DNA of 64,000 bases from Ariolimax columbianus (GCA_036924085.1 JAVGWX010000005.1:96586730-96650729); one strand, 5' to 3'. Shown: positions 11,651 through 25,560, numbered from the stretch's first letter. Notes: generated by a model from the letters alone, not told the origin. Translations and numbers: made by a program.

Positions 11651-12059
11651 TTGAACAAGCATCACCCCAACACGAGAACATTGGCCATGTTAAAATGTGA
11701 ATTCCTTGATTTACCTGGACCAAGAAATCAACAACCACACAGCAAATCGAAAGAAATCATGAAGGAGAGTAGGATGATTCACTGTCATAAGACCATAACT
11801 CAAAATATGAGAAACGACAAAGCAAGGGCCCACATCTTCAACATCCTGGTGACTTAAGCCACCGAATATGACTGCCAACTAAGAAACCTAGGTAAAATTT
11901 AGGACGAGAAGTCTCGAGTTACTTCAAAGGCATTGGAACAAACAAGATTCCATCTCTTTAGGACACAATTCATAACACTGAAACTTAATGTTATACTTCA
12001 TTCAAGGAAGTTGCAGATGGTGTTTTATGACGAAAGTATACATGCCCAATGAGAACTGA

Positions 12060-13400
12060 AGGATGCTAACATCGTGCGTTTATAAAAGCGAAAGGGAAAC
12101 CATCAATCCTTCGACAACCAAAGAGGAAACGCCCTTTTAATGACTGCTGGCAAGATACTGACACGAGTTCTTGGCAAGATACTTCAACCGATTGATCGAT
12201 CACCCAGAATATGGTATCCATTCAGAGAGCCAATGTGGCTTCAGATCGCGGAAAAGTAGATACGATATTCGCGACTCGGCAACATCAGGAGAAATTTCCA
12301 GACCAGCAACGTGGTTTTTTCATGTACTCGACAAAGACTTTTGACACCAGCAACAGAGATGGACTGAAAGATAACTGAGAAATTCGAGTGTCTAAGCAGG
12401 TTCATGCCAAGATCGTCAAACAATTTCATGAAGGTATGAATGCTCATGTGCTGAGTGATGGGAAAACGTCAAATATCGTTCTGTCTCAAATAATGTCAAT
12501 CAGGGCTGTGTACTAACCCCAACTCTCTTCCTCATAATGTTTACTGCATGCTCAGTGATAACTCTTCGGGTTGTATTGAAAACGGAGTGCGAATGAAATA
12601 CAGGACTGGCGGAAAACTTTTTAAACCACTGGCGACTGCAGGCTCACATCAAAGTAAAGAACACAAACATCTCCAACTCACTGTTTACTGTAAACTGGGT
12701 CCTCACTGCCGGCACTGAAAGAGACATGCAGACAAACGTGGACAAGTTTTGTATAGCCTATGACATGTTTGGTATCACTTATGTTTCGGTCTGCCCCGAG
12801 TGGCGTTTATGGTGACCCAAATATTAGAGTCAAGAATGAGCGCCTTCAATCAGTGACAACTTCACTTACCTTAGCAGTACATTTTTTCAGGAAACTACCA
12901 TTGACAGGTCATGTACAGAATCCCCAAGGTCAGTGCTGCTTTTAGGTTACTGCTACAGCGTGTGAAATCGAAGGTGTCTTAGCCTTGAAACGAAATTCTA
13001 AGTCTACAGTCTAGTGCTCGCTATCCATCTGTGTGTCAGTGAGACGTTGACTGTGTACAGCAGGCATGCTGTAAAAAACCTCTTCCCTACAAGCTACTTC
13101 TGTAGACCGGATTTCAGAAAAGTTGGGCAGAACATGACGTGACAGAAAACCGAATCCCCAAACAACAAATGTACATCGATCTGAAAGAGGACCAGCGTCT
13201 GGTCAGTGGACAAAAGAAATGCTTCAACCGCAAGTAAGCTCATGCGAGTGCCTGCCACAAGACCGCCAGACATGACGTAGAACAACCATCAGAGGGGCCG
13301 TAACTCCGAGGCACGGAGAAAACCTACTTTGCGAAAATACAAAACAACTCTGACCTTCATGCTGCATATATGGAAGGGGACGATGTGCCAGACTAACAGG
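12060..13400 (+). mobile_element. Decayed RTE-like LINE, reverse-transcriptase region
   Basis: Translated pieces in shifting frames match the conserved order of an RTE-type reverse transcriptase: SQCGFRS near 12235, then RQHQEKFPDQQRGFF, CVLTPTLF near 12510, RYRTGGKLFKPL near 12600 and ERDMQTNVDKFCIAYDMFGIT near 12720, tailing off by about 13400. The core FADD box is lost. Multiple frameshifts and stops mark it as an old corpse. Ends are approximate. Confidence 0.8.
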
Positions 13401-14642
13401 TCAGGTACAACAAAACATGCATGAATACTGTTGCTGTCATCATCAGGGCTTGATAAAAGCGCTTGTCAGTGACGAGTACAAATACTTGCTTGTCGAGTAG
13501 AATAAATCAGTATTTAGTGGTTAATGACTTTTTTAGTCGTTACTATATAACGACTCTAGCACAATTATTAATGATATTAAGGTTAGAATAGATTTACATA
13601 AGTTAGCTTATGATGGCGAATCTAAACGTACCTCTACTACCACAATTTAAACCTACTAATGTCATTGATAAATAGTGCTTCAGTGTTAAAACTACCAAGC
13701 GTGTTCAAGAACACAAACGCATGTCTCTGAAAGCAGTGCATTTTCTCTTAAAAAGAAATAGGTTAATACTGTGTAATACAATGTATTTTGGTTTGGTCGC
13801 ATTATTACGTAAAAAATAAATAAATGAGTGTCTAGTTTAAGTTTGTTAACATAATTGCATAGCTATAGTCCGACCAATCCCACATGGTGACATTTTTGAC
13901 TGACTGGTGAGTTACCCTAAAAAGGCCTTGTATGTATATATATATATTGACTTTACTTTATCCTTCCACTGATGCATTGATTCGTAGTGGGGAGCTGTAG
14001 GTCTTGCACTTCGACCACGTGTGCTTCTATGGTTGTTGTGAGTCCATGCTAGCAAATGGTTTCTTTCATGGTGTCAGTTCATTAACCCTTGACACTACAT
14101 TCCGATCTGTTACTGCTGTTTGTTTTCAATGTCAGCCGATCGGGTTTCATTCTCATGAGATGAGCAAGCCACTTAACCTTCTGTCTGTGTATGTATTCTG
14201 GCGAGGAGGTGGTTTCTTGCACTGTTTTTCATTTTGTCTCGTCTGGTGATGTTGACGACTTCTCTCAAGCATCTCATTTCACAAGTTGTAATTGATTTTA
14301 TTATCGTGTTCACCAGTTGCCGTTTTGTTTTTACACTGATGTTTAAGTAGTGGTGACATTTGGTTGGTCACCGTACTTGTTTTTTGACATATATTATAGA
14401 TTGAAGTTTACGGAACTCCTGACAATAGTCAGTGATATTCTTGTGAATCTAAAATAATAAACGCCGCCACTGTGGCCCATCAATAAGACAGAGAAATGGA
14501 TGATCCAACATGGCACTCCGTGACAAAATGAGGAGATAAATGTCAACAGATTTTGGCAACCTTCCATCGAACACCATATCTGCCGATTGTATTCCTAGAT
14601 TGCAGATTACAGAAATTGTTTCTAATTATAATAGAATCATTT
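13401..14642. other. AT-rich unique sequence, no gene seen
   Basis: A short (TA)n run lies near 13935. A forward frame at 14004-14249 has no recognisable domain. No tRNA-like or LINE motif was found. Confidence 0.55.
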
Positions 14643-14657
14643 CAAATGTCTACAATC

Positions 14658-15018
14658 GGGATCAAGATACTGAGCAGCGCATGAACTGCAGTGATCAGCG
14701 ACCCATAGCTGACTGCTAGCGTTAGGGCCAGCGAAACAGATCTGCCAAGACCCTTCTATACCTCCACGCGGTGATCCTGGATAACAGGCTGCAGCAGGTC
14801 AGACTGGCTAAGGAGAAGGGATCGAAGAGGGAATGATAACCCGGTACTTCAAAATACTTGCTGAAGTCGGATGTGTTGGACCGAAAGGTGCAAATATCGC
14901 AGTCAAGCTGTAAACTACGACACAATGCATCCGTTCTCTGGACTACATTCTGCTACTTAAGCCCTTTTAGGGTTTGGTAGTGGGAGATTGAGAACGAACG
15001 AAGCCAAGCCAGCCAAGC
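14658..15018 (+). mobile_element. SINE family B, copy 2, with 15-bp target-site duplication
   Basis: The element begins gggatcaagatactgagc and is homologous over its length to the copy at 4284-4635. It is bounded by the perfect direct repeat caaatgtctacaatc at 14643-14657 and 15019-15033, giving a length of 361 bp. Its tail reads gaacgaacgaagccaagcc, a variant of the (GAA)n tail in the other copies. It is non-coding and shows no internal expansion, so it serves as the reference structure for the family. Confidence 0.94.
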
Positions 15019-15033
15019 CAAATGTCTACAATC

Positions 15034-15645
15034 CAGGTCTCAGTCACTAAAGATATGTGCGGTGACCGTTTCTCCACCACTAAACTGCGTTCTGCTGTGT
15101 ATACAACTTATTTAAACATATTCTAACTAACCGTAGCGTGGGAAGGCTTGTAAAACGGGTACACAGTTGATGTTACGACTGAGAGACGACAACTTCGTGT
15201 GTTGTGCTTTCTTGTCTGTGTGTGAGAGAGAGTTTCTTCTTTGACGCAAAGAAAATAGTTTTGTATTGAAGTTGATACGAGAAGCACTGATACGGTTTGA
15301 CGTCGGTGTTCCTGGTTGGTAGTAGGTCGCTGTGTTGCCCACTTTTCACTATGCGAATAAATAACATAATGATATAATTTTATTTAGCGGCCATAAACAG
15401 GGGAACAGGGAATATGTAGACTGTAACCTGCCGGCATGTTTCGAGAGGCTAATTAGGAGGTTTGGGAATTGGAACAGCAATACGTTCATGTACAAAGTAA
15501 AACCCACGAAAATGTTGACAGATATGGACAGGCTACCTACAAGTAATCTGTGGAAACCGTACGAGACAATAAGTACGTGCAGAGGACTCGAAAGTGGGAG
15601 ATCTGAGGACGAGTGTAGCTGTGCCCCAGAGTTTCACAAGGAGCT
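15034..15645. other. No gene seen
   Basis: Short open frames occur on both strands, none with recognisable content. The stretch 15420-15650 is relatively stop-poor and could be an old transposon coding remnant, but I cannot name it. Confidence 0.45.
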
Positions 15646-15659
15646 GGCACGATATGAAT

Positions 15660-15745
15660 GATTGAGGCGTGCAGTAATCCGCGACGCGGAAGCGAACTCA
15701 TTCCTTCTCTCTTAGCGACAAATGCCTTAACCACTCTAGTGAAAG
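15660..15745 (-). mobile_element. tRNA-like SINE head fragment
   Basis: On the minus strand a pol III A-box-like stretch (tagagtggttaaggcat, 15738-15722) precedes a B-box-like stretch (gagttcgcttcc, near 15699-15688) at tRNA-like spacing. There is no clear cloverleaf acceptor stem, so a SINE remnant is more likely than a tRNA gene. Its body is not defined. Confidence 0.5.
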
Positions 15746-16444
15746 GAATTCACACACAACTAATATGTGGATGTGACGGAATAACTTTTATGTTGCAGAG
15801 GAGAAAGGAAATCGCCGACGTACCCTCCCAAGCGTGGAGTGTAATACAACTAAACAGGATTGCGCATGGGGGGTATCAACATCATCATGTAAAACGATTG
15901 TCTGCAAAACCCGCCAATAAACTAGTGCACAGTAATGATTGGATTCGTGCTTTCTGTAAGGGACCATCGCTAGCTGTTTGATATACAAGTGGACAGAGCC
16001 TGCACAGGAAACAATATAAACAATTATTTACTCCTATTAACCATGACCAGTCGGTCGGCAGTCGAAAACAAATTAACTGGCCCTAATTCCCTCTCAATCA
16101 TCAATCAGTTTTTAATTATCTCGGCCAGCCAACCAAGAATATATGTGTGTAGTGTGCCGGTCCAGATCAACATCAGGTAACAATCGCACGATACCAGCCT
16201 GCAAGCTATATCGATTTATATCCCATTAACTACAAGACTATTGACACTATCAAACACCGTTTTTACACATTTTGTTGCCATCAGTATTATACATGTTGTA
16301 CAAAACTTGACAGCAAACAGAGATATATAACAAACACGGGAAACGATTACATAATATACAATTAATTCAGTGCGGTATCGATTTCGCATAAGTGGATCTC
16401 GACGCCCATGCCAATGGCGTCTGAAAAACGCAGAGAGGTTCAAT
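15746..16444. other. No gene seen
   Basis: A forward frame (15658-15981) begins in the SINE-like head and has no recognisable domain. The rest is AT-rich unique sequence. Confidence 0.5.
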
Positions 16445-16925
16445 TGTAGCTGTAAACCTTCTAATTCTTCTTCATCTTCGTCTTTTTCTTCTTCCTCTCC
16501 GTTTTCTTGTTCATCCCTTCTTTCTTTTGTTTTTCTTCTTCTTTTTCTTCTTCTACTTCTTCTTCTTCTTCTTCTTCTTCCTCATCATATTCTTCTTCTT
16601 CTTCTTCGTCTTCTTTTTCTTCATGTTATTCTTCCTCTTCGTTTTCTTCTTCTTCCACTTTTATCTTTCTTCTTTTTCTATTTCTTCTTCGTCTGTGTTC
16701 TGTTCTTCTGCCTCTCCTCCTGTTTTGCTTCCTCTTCTTATTCTTTCTCTTCGTTTTATTCTTCTTCCCTTCCTCCTTTTCTTCTTCTTCTTCCACTTAT
16801 TCTTCCTATCCTATTCGTATTCATCGCCTCTTCCTTTTCTCATTTTTCTTCTTCCACTTCTTCTCTTTTTCTTCCTCTTCTTCGTCTTTTTCTTCTTCCT
16901 CTTCTCCTTCTCCTCTTCTTTTCAA
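16445..16925. repeat. (TTC)n-rich polypyrimidine tract
   Basis: About 480 bp consist almost wholly of T and C on the + strand, mostly ttc with tct and ctt interruptions. All three forward frames stay open (poly-Ser, poly-Phe and poly-Leu, up to 191 codons) because stops need purines. These frames are not genes. Confidence 0.96.
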
Positions 16926-17179
16926 CCCAGAAAAAACAGAATTAGGGTATTGTTTCCTTTCACAGCCAGAAAACTACTCCACACTCTGCCGATTTGTACA
17001 AAGTGAATGACCAGGTGTGCTATATCAAGCGTTGAAGAGTCTTCTTCACTAAACGTTTGGACAATTTTACATATAAGCATGGAAAGTAAAACCAGCGTCA
17101 CAATCAGGAGAAATGTGCTGATAAAGATCCCACATCATATCCTTATCATGGTTCCTGCAAACAGGCTGTGTCACAACAG

Positions 17180-17880
17180 CCACGTCAACAACACTGTCAG
17201 ATAGACATCCACTTGAGAGGTGCACGGGAAGTGCCTATAACGGCAATAGCACTGTCAGACAGACGTGCACATGAGAGGTGCAAAGGAAGTGTCTATAACG
17301 TCAACAACACTGTCAGAGAGACGTCCACATGAGAGGTACAAGAGAAGTGTCTATAACGTCAACAACACTGTCAGACAAACGTCCACATGAGAGGTACAAG
17401 AGAAGTGTCTATAACGTCAACAAAACTGTCAGACAAACGTCCACATTATAGGTACAAGAGAAGTGTCTATAACGTCAACAACACTGTCAGACAGACGTCC
17501 ACATGAGAGGTACAAGAGAAGTGTCTATAACGTTAACAACACTTTCAGACAAACGTCCACATGAGAGGTACAAGAGAAGTGTCTATAACGTTAACAACAC
17601 TGTCAGACAGACGTCCACATGAGAGGTACAAGAGAAGTGTCTATAACGTCAACAACACTGTCAGACAAACGTCCACATGAGAGGTACAAAAGAAGTGTCT
17701 ATAACGTCAACAACACTGTCAGACAAACGTCCACATGAGAGGTAAAAGAGAAGTGTCTATAACGTCCACAACACTGTCAGACAAACGTCCACATGAGAGG
17801 TACAAGAGAAGTGTCTATAACGTCAACAACACTGCCAGACAGACGTCCACATGAGAGGTGCAAGAGAAGTGTCTTTAACA
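17180..17880. repeat. 58-bp minisatellite, about 12 copies
   Basis: The unit contains gtctataacgtcaacaacac, then tgtcagacaaacgtccac and atgagaggtacaagagaa. gtctataacg recurs at 17291, 17349 and 17407. Units differ by single substitutions only, so the array is young or homogenised. Confidence 0.95.
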
Positions 17881-18132
17881 CGTGTACAAATGTGGGTATT
17901 TACGTTTAAAGTGGACTCCTAATTTACACTTGGCAACTCTCAGTAACACACAAATCTATCAAGAGAAAGAAATGCTATCTTTGAAAATGTCTTCCCGTTC
18001 AGCTGAACTCGGGTAAATACGTCATTACCATTGTGTACCTCTTATCAGGTCTCCCAATCGTTCTAGACTCTGAATCTCTAATACTAAGAAAATAGTTCGT
18101 AAGTCGTATTTCACAGGTTTTTGAATGAGTTA

Positions 18133-18915
18133 ATACAACACAGAACGGAGGGGCAGGGGCATTTCTGAACCTACCAAATGGCAGAAAATAACACTGTCAT
18201 TCGCTACTGGAAAATTAACAAGCAATTTCAGAGCGGAGGCAGAGGCACTGAGGGCGGCAGTGGAAGAAATGGTGACAGGTAAAAGGAATGAAAGCCATAT
18301 AGTCCTGCTTTCAGATGCTCTGGCCGTAGTCACAGCACTAAAAAGCCAGAAAAATACTGAACTTAATGATTTAAGAGCAGTACTCTGTCAACTATGCCAG
18401 CAGGCCGCACCAAAAAGGGTTCCATCTCACTGCAACATCCAAGGCAACGAGGAGGCAGACAGAATGGCAAAAGAAGGTGCAAAACTACCACAACCAGATA
18501 CTAGTACGACATACGAAGAGTCAAAACGGCTTATTAGAGCTAGATACATGACCAAATGGGAAACCAAACATACTGGCTACACCAAAAACGATGCCTATTA
18601 CCAGTTGAACAGAAGAGAGCAGGTCGTGGTCTTCAGACTTCGCACTGGACACAATAGACTGAGGTACCACCTATTCAACAAATTGAAGATAGGTGGCACC
18701 GACGAATGCCCGTGTGGTACCGGGAAAATGACCGCTGAGCATTTGTTGCAAAACTGCCCGACATACGAGGATCAGAGAGAGCAGATGTGGCCATTCCCAG
18801 TGGCAACACTAGACAAGCGCTATGGCAGTGTCGACAGCCTCAGGATGACGGCTGCTTTTTTCGAATAAATAATGGTTACTGTCTGACTGCGTACGATGAA
18901 AAAGAAGAAGAAGAA
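18133..18915 (+). mobile_element. LINE J, 5'-truncated copy (RNase H and 3' end)
   Basis: The copy is homologous to the RNase H and C-terminal part of the complete element at 31560-35574, in the opposite orientation. It begins within the RNase H domain (NTTQNGGAG region) and ends in a (GAA)n tail. It is flanked by gaatgagtta at 18123-18132 and 18916-18925. A one-base deletion near 18189 shifts frame relative to the complete copy. A 15-bp in-frame deletion removes the VVVQW segment before PSHCNIQGNEEAD. The frame 18260-18868 is otherwise open through the cysteine-rich end (CPCGTGKMTAEHLLQNCP). Confidence 0.92.
18260..18868 (+). pseudogene. LINE J RNase H and C-terminal remnant
   Basis: The roughly 200-codon open frame contains the RNase H acidic positions in LLSDALAVV and NEEADRMAK, then the LINE J tail with CPCG, H and C residues resembling a zinc-binding motif. 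The first RNase H aspartate (AYTDGS in the complete copy) is absent because of 5' truncation, and the segment between the second and third acidic positions is shortened by five residues. There is no sensible ATG at the domain start. It is retrotransposon debris, not a host RNase H. Confidence 0.88.
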
Positions 18916-18925
18916 GAATGAGTTA

Positions 18926-19680
18926 TCTGTGAAGACACGATGGACTATATGGAACACAACTACTTTTTTTAAAAGTACAGGTAGGTGATTGAAAAACGAA
19001 AGCTTATTTGAGTTATTTGAGGTGGCCGCCCACAAATGGGGAGGTCAGTTCAAAGTGGGCAGAGGCGAAAAGGGAGGAGGAGAAATTAACTAAATGTTAG
19101 AATCATTGCGATGTCTACTAAGTAGTTTTTAGGAAGTCTTTGTGTTAGAATGACACGAGGATAATAATATGGTCAAGCTCCTCCAGTGTAGAAGACCAAA
19201 AACGCCCACAGAAACAATACCCGATGTATGATACAGAAACAATGCAGATAATAAATCGTTTTTGTGCATTAGAGTATGATGAAGAAGATGATGATTAAGG
19301 TGCTCATTCGTTTGTTACAGGGTTTTAAGAAATAAGTGCTGATCATGAAAATAATATTTCTCAGCAACTTTGAGATTTAAATGGATGCAAATACATATTT
19401 TTAGTAATTATAAGATCGACTTGTTACATTTTTTCCCAGCCATAAGTAACTAGGATGCATTTTAGCTCATTTGGGCAACATTTTTGTTAATCTTTGTTTT
19501 AGCTGGATTTCATTTTAAGAGTCTTACAGCAACCCATAGTGACGTGTGAGAATGGTCCTTTATACTGTACGTGTTTTTACTGTACAACCGTAAACGCCCG
19601 TTACTATTGCATTGGAAGTTTTGAGATGTGTCACAATTTCAGGCTTAATACTCCCCTGCGTTCTGACAAGCGCTTACAGA
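18926..19680. other. AT-rich unique sequence, no gene seen
   Basis: No coding, tRNA-like or tandem structure was recognised. Confidence 0.55.
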
Positions 19681-19682
19681 TA

Positions 19683-19885
19683 TGCAAGTCCATCTAGAAC
19701 ACTAGAACAAAGTAGACTTGTCGCCTGTTAGGAGCCATCTATGCTTCTCTAAACAAACCACTTAACCCACTTAACCATGGCCGGTGTTATGCCATGTCAC
19801 ACAGTTAGTCGCCTCTGACGATATGCTCTCTGTGAGGCAGTGGTGCTATTCTTGTCTTTATCCTCCACATAGACCCTTACAGACC
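19683..19885 (+). mobile_element. Unclassified dispersed repeat C, copy 1
   Basis: Homologous to 46145-46345 (+), 36300-36485 (-) and partly 23235-23340 (+). Diagnostic shared blocks are ccatggccggtgttatgcc, atgtcacacagttag and gcagtggtgctattc. It is non-coding and I saw no terminal repeats or A tail. It may be a SINE body or LINE untranslated region. Confidence 0.8.
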
Positions 19886-19989
19886 ACTTGGCAGTTTACT
19901 TATATATATATATAGAAAGGCAAAGACCGCCGTCCATCGTAGACGATTATGGCATAATTAATTTTGCTAGCGCTATTTTTAGTAAGGAT

Positions 19990-20195
19990 TAACTGCTCTA
20001 CTTTTAATCCTCACTCTCTCGTCTCGTGCCGCCCGTCTCCAGTGGCAAGTCAAGGACAAGACGACTAGTGGGCTACTATGAGATGCAGGTGACTCCGCAT
20101 CAAGCACCTGTGAAAAAGACGGTGGAGTCCGGAGTCGAACCCACAGCACCTGATCACTAGGCCGACGGCTTAACCACTTCGCCACGGAATCCCAC
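19990..20195 (-). mobile_element. tRNA-derived SINE, family D
   Basis: Read on the minus strand, the element begins gggattccgtggcgaag, with the A box tggcgaagtggttaag (about 20184-20169) and the B box gggttcgactcc (about 20143-20132), then a 140-bp non-tRNA body. Its 5' end nearly abuts the (TA)n tract at 20207. The 3' end is only estimated. Confidence 0.8.
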
Positions 20196-20205
20196 AGAAT
20201 CTCTA

Positions 20206-21980
<1,775 letters not shown>

Positions 21981-21984
21981 AATA

Positions 21985-22132
<148 letters not shown>

Positions 22133-22148
22133 TCTGTTCTTTTCTGTT

Positions 22149-22575
22149 CTAGAAGTCAACTTCACTGCTCTCCGGGCATACCCATAGGTGCTCAGTCTCT
22201 CTCAATAGATGGCGAAAAGTGTGAATGCTGATGGTCCCAGTAGCCTGTTGGTTGTAGAGCTTCCTGTTCCGTCCTCTCAGGTTCCCTGATTCACTGGATC
22301 CTAATTTGATTCCAAAGTGCCGCAGCCTGTGCCTTGCAGACTCATCCAAAGCAGTGTCGTTTTCCAGCAGGTGGTCCTTGATAACCTTCACTATGTCACC
22401 TCTATCCATTTCCACTGGGCCTGTGTCTATATATATATACATATATATATGGTCTTTCAGCGCCAAAAACGGTGCAAAGAGCAGAACACACTTAAAATTC
22501 TCCCGTAAGATCGGCTCTCCTACACCTTCTGCAGTTTTTGCATATGCTTTGTCCTCATGACAATAGTTGTTAACA
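22149..22575 (-). CDS. Coding-like open frame, function unknown
   Basis: An uninterrupted minus-strand frame of about 140 codons has ordinary amino-acid composition, unlike the repeat-derived frames nearby. Segments include TAEGVGEPILRENFKCVLLF, then MDRGDIVKVIKDHLLEND, RHRLRHFGIKLGSSES and RHLLRETEHLWVCPESSEV before the stop. A short in-frame TA-rich insert (codons for IYMYIYI) interrupts it near 22430-22450. I do not recognise the family. It could be a transposon fragment or an exon. No ATG or splice site defines the start convincingly, and a stop lies immediately upstream. Confidence 0.35.
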
Positions 22576-22699
22576 AATTTTTAAAAAGATTCAAATACAG
22601 TGTCTATTGACAGGCGAAAGACATGGTGATTCGTATTTCCTACTCCGTCTATTATTCTCAGGGGTGCGATGTGAAATTAAAACCCTAAGAATACATTGA

Positions 22700-22890
22700 A
22701 TTGTTCTAGGTAGCTGATTTTAAATGTTTCAAGTAACCAATTTCAAATGTTCCAAGTAACCAGTGTCAAATGTTCCAAGTAACGAATTTCAAATTTTCGA
22801 CGTAACCATTTCAAATGTTTTATTTAATTAATTTCAAATGTTCTATTTAACCAATTTTAAATGTTCTACCTAATGAATTTCAAACTAATA
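22700..22890. repeat. Degenerate 27-28-bp tandem repeat, about 7 copies
   Basis: Units of the form aatttcaaatgttccaagta plus accagtg recur with substitutions. Older units on the right read ctatttaacc. Confidence 0.8.
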
Positions 22891-23173
22891 CAAGACGTGA
22901 GAAATAACTAGATATTGAGCATTTGTTAAAACTGAGGTGTCTTAATGGTGATCATGTCAGGATCAACGGAGGATAATTTGTTCATCGCTAAGAGATGCTC
23001 GTTAATTTCCAGAAATGTGACGTGTAGACGGTCACAGAATCAATATATTATCAGTGGTATTCATGTGTTCTTGTGTTTCAATAATATATAATTATGTACT
23101 CGTATATTAAGTTAGACTACAATAATGTTGCTCACATGTACTAAAATAGTTTAATCTAATTTAATTTAACGTC

Positions 23174-23216
23174 TTTATACCGATTTAGAAGACTCTGCAG
23201 AGTATATACAACCAGT
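23174..23216 (+). mobile_element. CR1 3'-end remnant (inverted)
   Basis: The block tttagaagactctgcagag, then tatataca, matches 42888-42925, which is the 3' end of the minus-strand CR1. No CR1 coding sequence remains here. It lies directly beside a partial copy of repeat C. Confidence 0.6.
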
Positions 23217-23231
23217 TTTCTTAGAGGTGGT

Positions 23232-23340
23232 TTTACAAATGTGCGAGTCCATCTTAATAGACTCAAAACACTAGAGTTAAATAGACCCGCAGCCAGTTAG
23301 GCGCCATCTATAGCTGCTCTTAATAAACCACCTGGGGAAA
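23232..23340 (+). mobile_element. Unclassified dispersed repeat C, partial copy 2
   Basis: It shares gagtccatcttaatagactc and then taggcgccatctat with the copy at 46150-46240. It stops at aaaccacctgg, before the ccatggccggtg block present in the other three copies. Confidence 0.75.
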
Positions 23341-23680
23341 GGTACAAATAACTTGGTTGGATTTTTTCTTTTGAATTTTGTCCGGCCGTTAAGCCTACTC
23401 TTTTCGATTTCCAACTATGTTTGTACCACAAGGAATCGGTCTGTTCTAGGTTAAGAACCATTGCACTACAGTATAGGACTAAAACGTGTAGGTTCTGGAC
23501 AGTCTGATAGTTGATAATGCTGCCCGCAATATTACAAATGACAATAGGATACTTTCTCTTTCATGGAAACTTATCTCACTGGGTTTGATAGAAATTAGGA
23601 ATGAAGGTCACTTCCCTCGGCAGTCATCACGTACTGTACAGGCTTTTCTATTATTTTACATCCGATAGAAAGAAATGTAT
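23341..23680. other. Unique sequence, no gene seen
   Basis: No open frame or element was recognised. Confidence 0.5.
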
Positions 23681-23684
23681 GCAT

Positions 23685-23757
23685 TTACGAAGTTTCGAAC
23701 GCATGGTGATCATAAGGCTGACATCCTAACCACTCAGCCAACCGCTCCTCACTCCCG
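23685..23757 (-). mobile_element. tRNA-like SINE head fragment
   Basis: On the minus strand the A-box region tggctgagtggttagga (about 23740-23724) and the B-box region gcgttcgaaac (about 23702-23692) are spaced as in a tRNA with a short variable arm. The acceptor ends do not pair and no tRNA gene structure is complete, so I call it a SINE or tRNA pseudogene. Confidence 0.6.
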
Positions 23758-23894
23758 CAATGCAATGGCGCTTAGGTGTAAAATACAAATTACAAACGTT
23801 GGACCATTAAGTATTTCATTTGGCTAGACACACGTTCATTGTTTACAGAATAGTACAAGTAAAGGTTGTTGTCCCATAATAGTCACACACACCA

Positions 23895-24325
23895 CTGTTA
23901 GAGACTTCACTTTACTAATCGTTTGTCCCATAGTAGTTACATCCACTACTGTCTGAGAATAGAGCTATTAGAGACTTCACTTTACTAATCGTTTGTCCCA
24001 TAGTAGTTACATCCATTACTGTCAGGGAATGGAGTTGTTAGAGATTTCACTTTACTAATCGTTTGCCCCAAAATAGCTACATCCACTTTTGTCAGGGACT
24101 TCACTTTACTAATCGTTGACCCCATAGTAGTTACATCCACTACTGTCAGGATATGGAGCTATTAGATGCTTCACTTTACTAATCGTTTGTCCCATAGTAG
24201 TTACATCCACTACTGTCAGGTGATGGAGCTGTTAGAGACTTCACTTTACTAATCGTTTGTCCCATAGTAGTTACATCCACTACTGTCAGGTGATGGAGCT
24301 GTTAGAGACTTCACTTTACTAATCC
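23895..24325. repeat. 70-bp tandem repeat, about 6 copies
   Basis: cactttactaatcg recurs at 23908, 23978, 24048, 24102, 24172, 24242 and 24312. The spacing is 70 bp except for one 54-bp unit with an internal deletion. The unit contains tagtagttacatccactac and then gttagagacttca. Single inverted relatives of this core occur near 25755 and 27525. Confidence 0.94.
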
Positions 24326-24464
24326 ACAAGTTGTAGATGATAGTGGGACCACTTTCTTTTCTCCTTGTCTTTCAATGTACAGTTGTGGTAGAATGATGGG
24401 GAAATTAGTGCACAATTACAGATACCATAAGACAAGAGATGTTCAGTTGGCATACATAACAGGA

Positions 24465-25075
24465 TGTAGTTAGTTAGTTCGTTGATTAGTTATTTGGTTG
24501 GTTGGTCGGTTAGTTCGTTATTTTGATGCTTGGTTGATTACTAAGTTTGTTGGTTGGTTGACTACTTAGGTATTTGGTTAGTTGGTTGATTAGATAGTTA
24601 TTTGGTTAGTTGGTTGATTAGATAGTTATTTGGTTTGCTGGTTGATTAATTGTTATTTTGTTAGTTAGTTGGTTGATTAGTTTGTTATTTGATTACTTGA
24701 TTCGTTGATTAGTTAGTTATTTGCTTAGTTTGATGATCAGTTAGTTATTTTATTAGTATGTTGGTTGATTACTTAGTTATTTGGTTAGTTATTGGTTTAA
24801 TAGCTAGATATTTGGTTAGTTGACGGATACATTAGTTAATTTATTACTTGATTGGCTGATTAGTTAGTATTTTGGTTGGTTGGTTAGTTGATTAGTTAGT
24901 TATTTGGATGGTTGATTCATTAGTAAGTTATTTGCTTACTCGGTGGATTGGTTAGTAAGTTGGTTAGTTGGTTGGTTGATTAGTTAGTTCGCTAGTTGGT
25001 TATCTATAGTGTTATTGCCTGTTTCGTTGGTTAGCTGGTTGGTAAATTGTTCGGCTAATTAGTTATATAGTTAAT
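24465..25075. repeat. Degenerate (GTTAGTTGGTTGATTA)-type repeat
   Basis: About 600 bp of 4-bp-based variants of gttggttgattagttagtta, with no fixed long period. It is A-, G- and T-rich and almost free of C. Confidence 0.88.
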
Positions 25076-25560
25076 TTTCTTTCCAGTTATGCCGCTGAGA
25101 AGCGTCGCTTGTTTAAGTCATGTGTCCTTGACTAAGTGCATTACACGGCCCGTCGTCTCTAATAGGTAGCCAGATATTCCAGCGGTGGAAACCATCAATG
25201 GAAGTTGATCGCGGTGAAATCTCACGAGATTTCGAACCACTTATTCTTTGTCTGGAAATGTACTCAGCAGAAGGGCTAGAGTAGACCGTTTTCCCAGAGT
25301 CCTCGTTACGCAATCGATCTCAAATTGGAAGACCGATGGCCTTTCTCGAATACTTCATTTCAAAAGTCCGAAATTTTGCTCTCGCATGAATTGGAGAAGG
25401 ACTATGTGTGACATACATGTTAAATCAATTTAGATTTTATCAGAAAATAAAAAAGCTGAGTCTAGCATTCTAACCACTCATACGGGTATAGTTCGTTTAC
25501 TGTTAGGCTCTGTGTGGCAAAGACGAGGATATGGTCACGTGTTACACTTAGAGTGTGTTC
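25076..25560. other. No gene seen; possible tRNA-like scraps
   Basis: Isolated tRNA-like boxes occur on the minus strand (gtggttcgaaatctc near 25237 and tgagtggttagaatgc near 25480), but they are too far apart to be one element. No gene is supported. Confidence 0.4.

Noticed and set aside
16370..17010. Ser/Phe/Leu-rich 160-190-codon frames
   Set aside because: They are readings of a (TTC)n tract, open in all three forward frames.
18260..18868. Host-like RNase H gene
   Set aside because: It is homologous to the LINE J polyprotein, 5' truncated, and flanked by a target-site duplication and a GAA tail.
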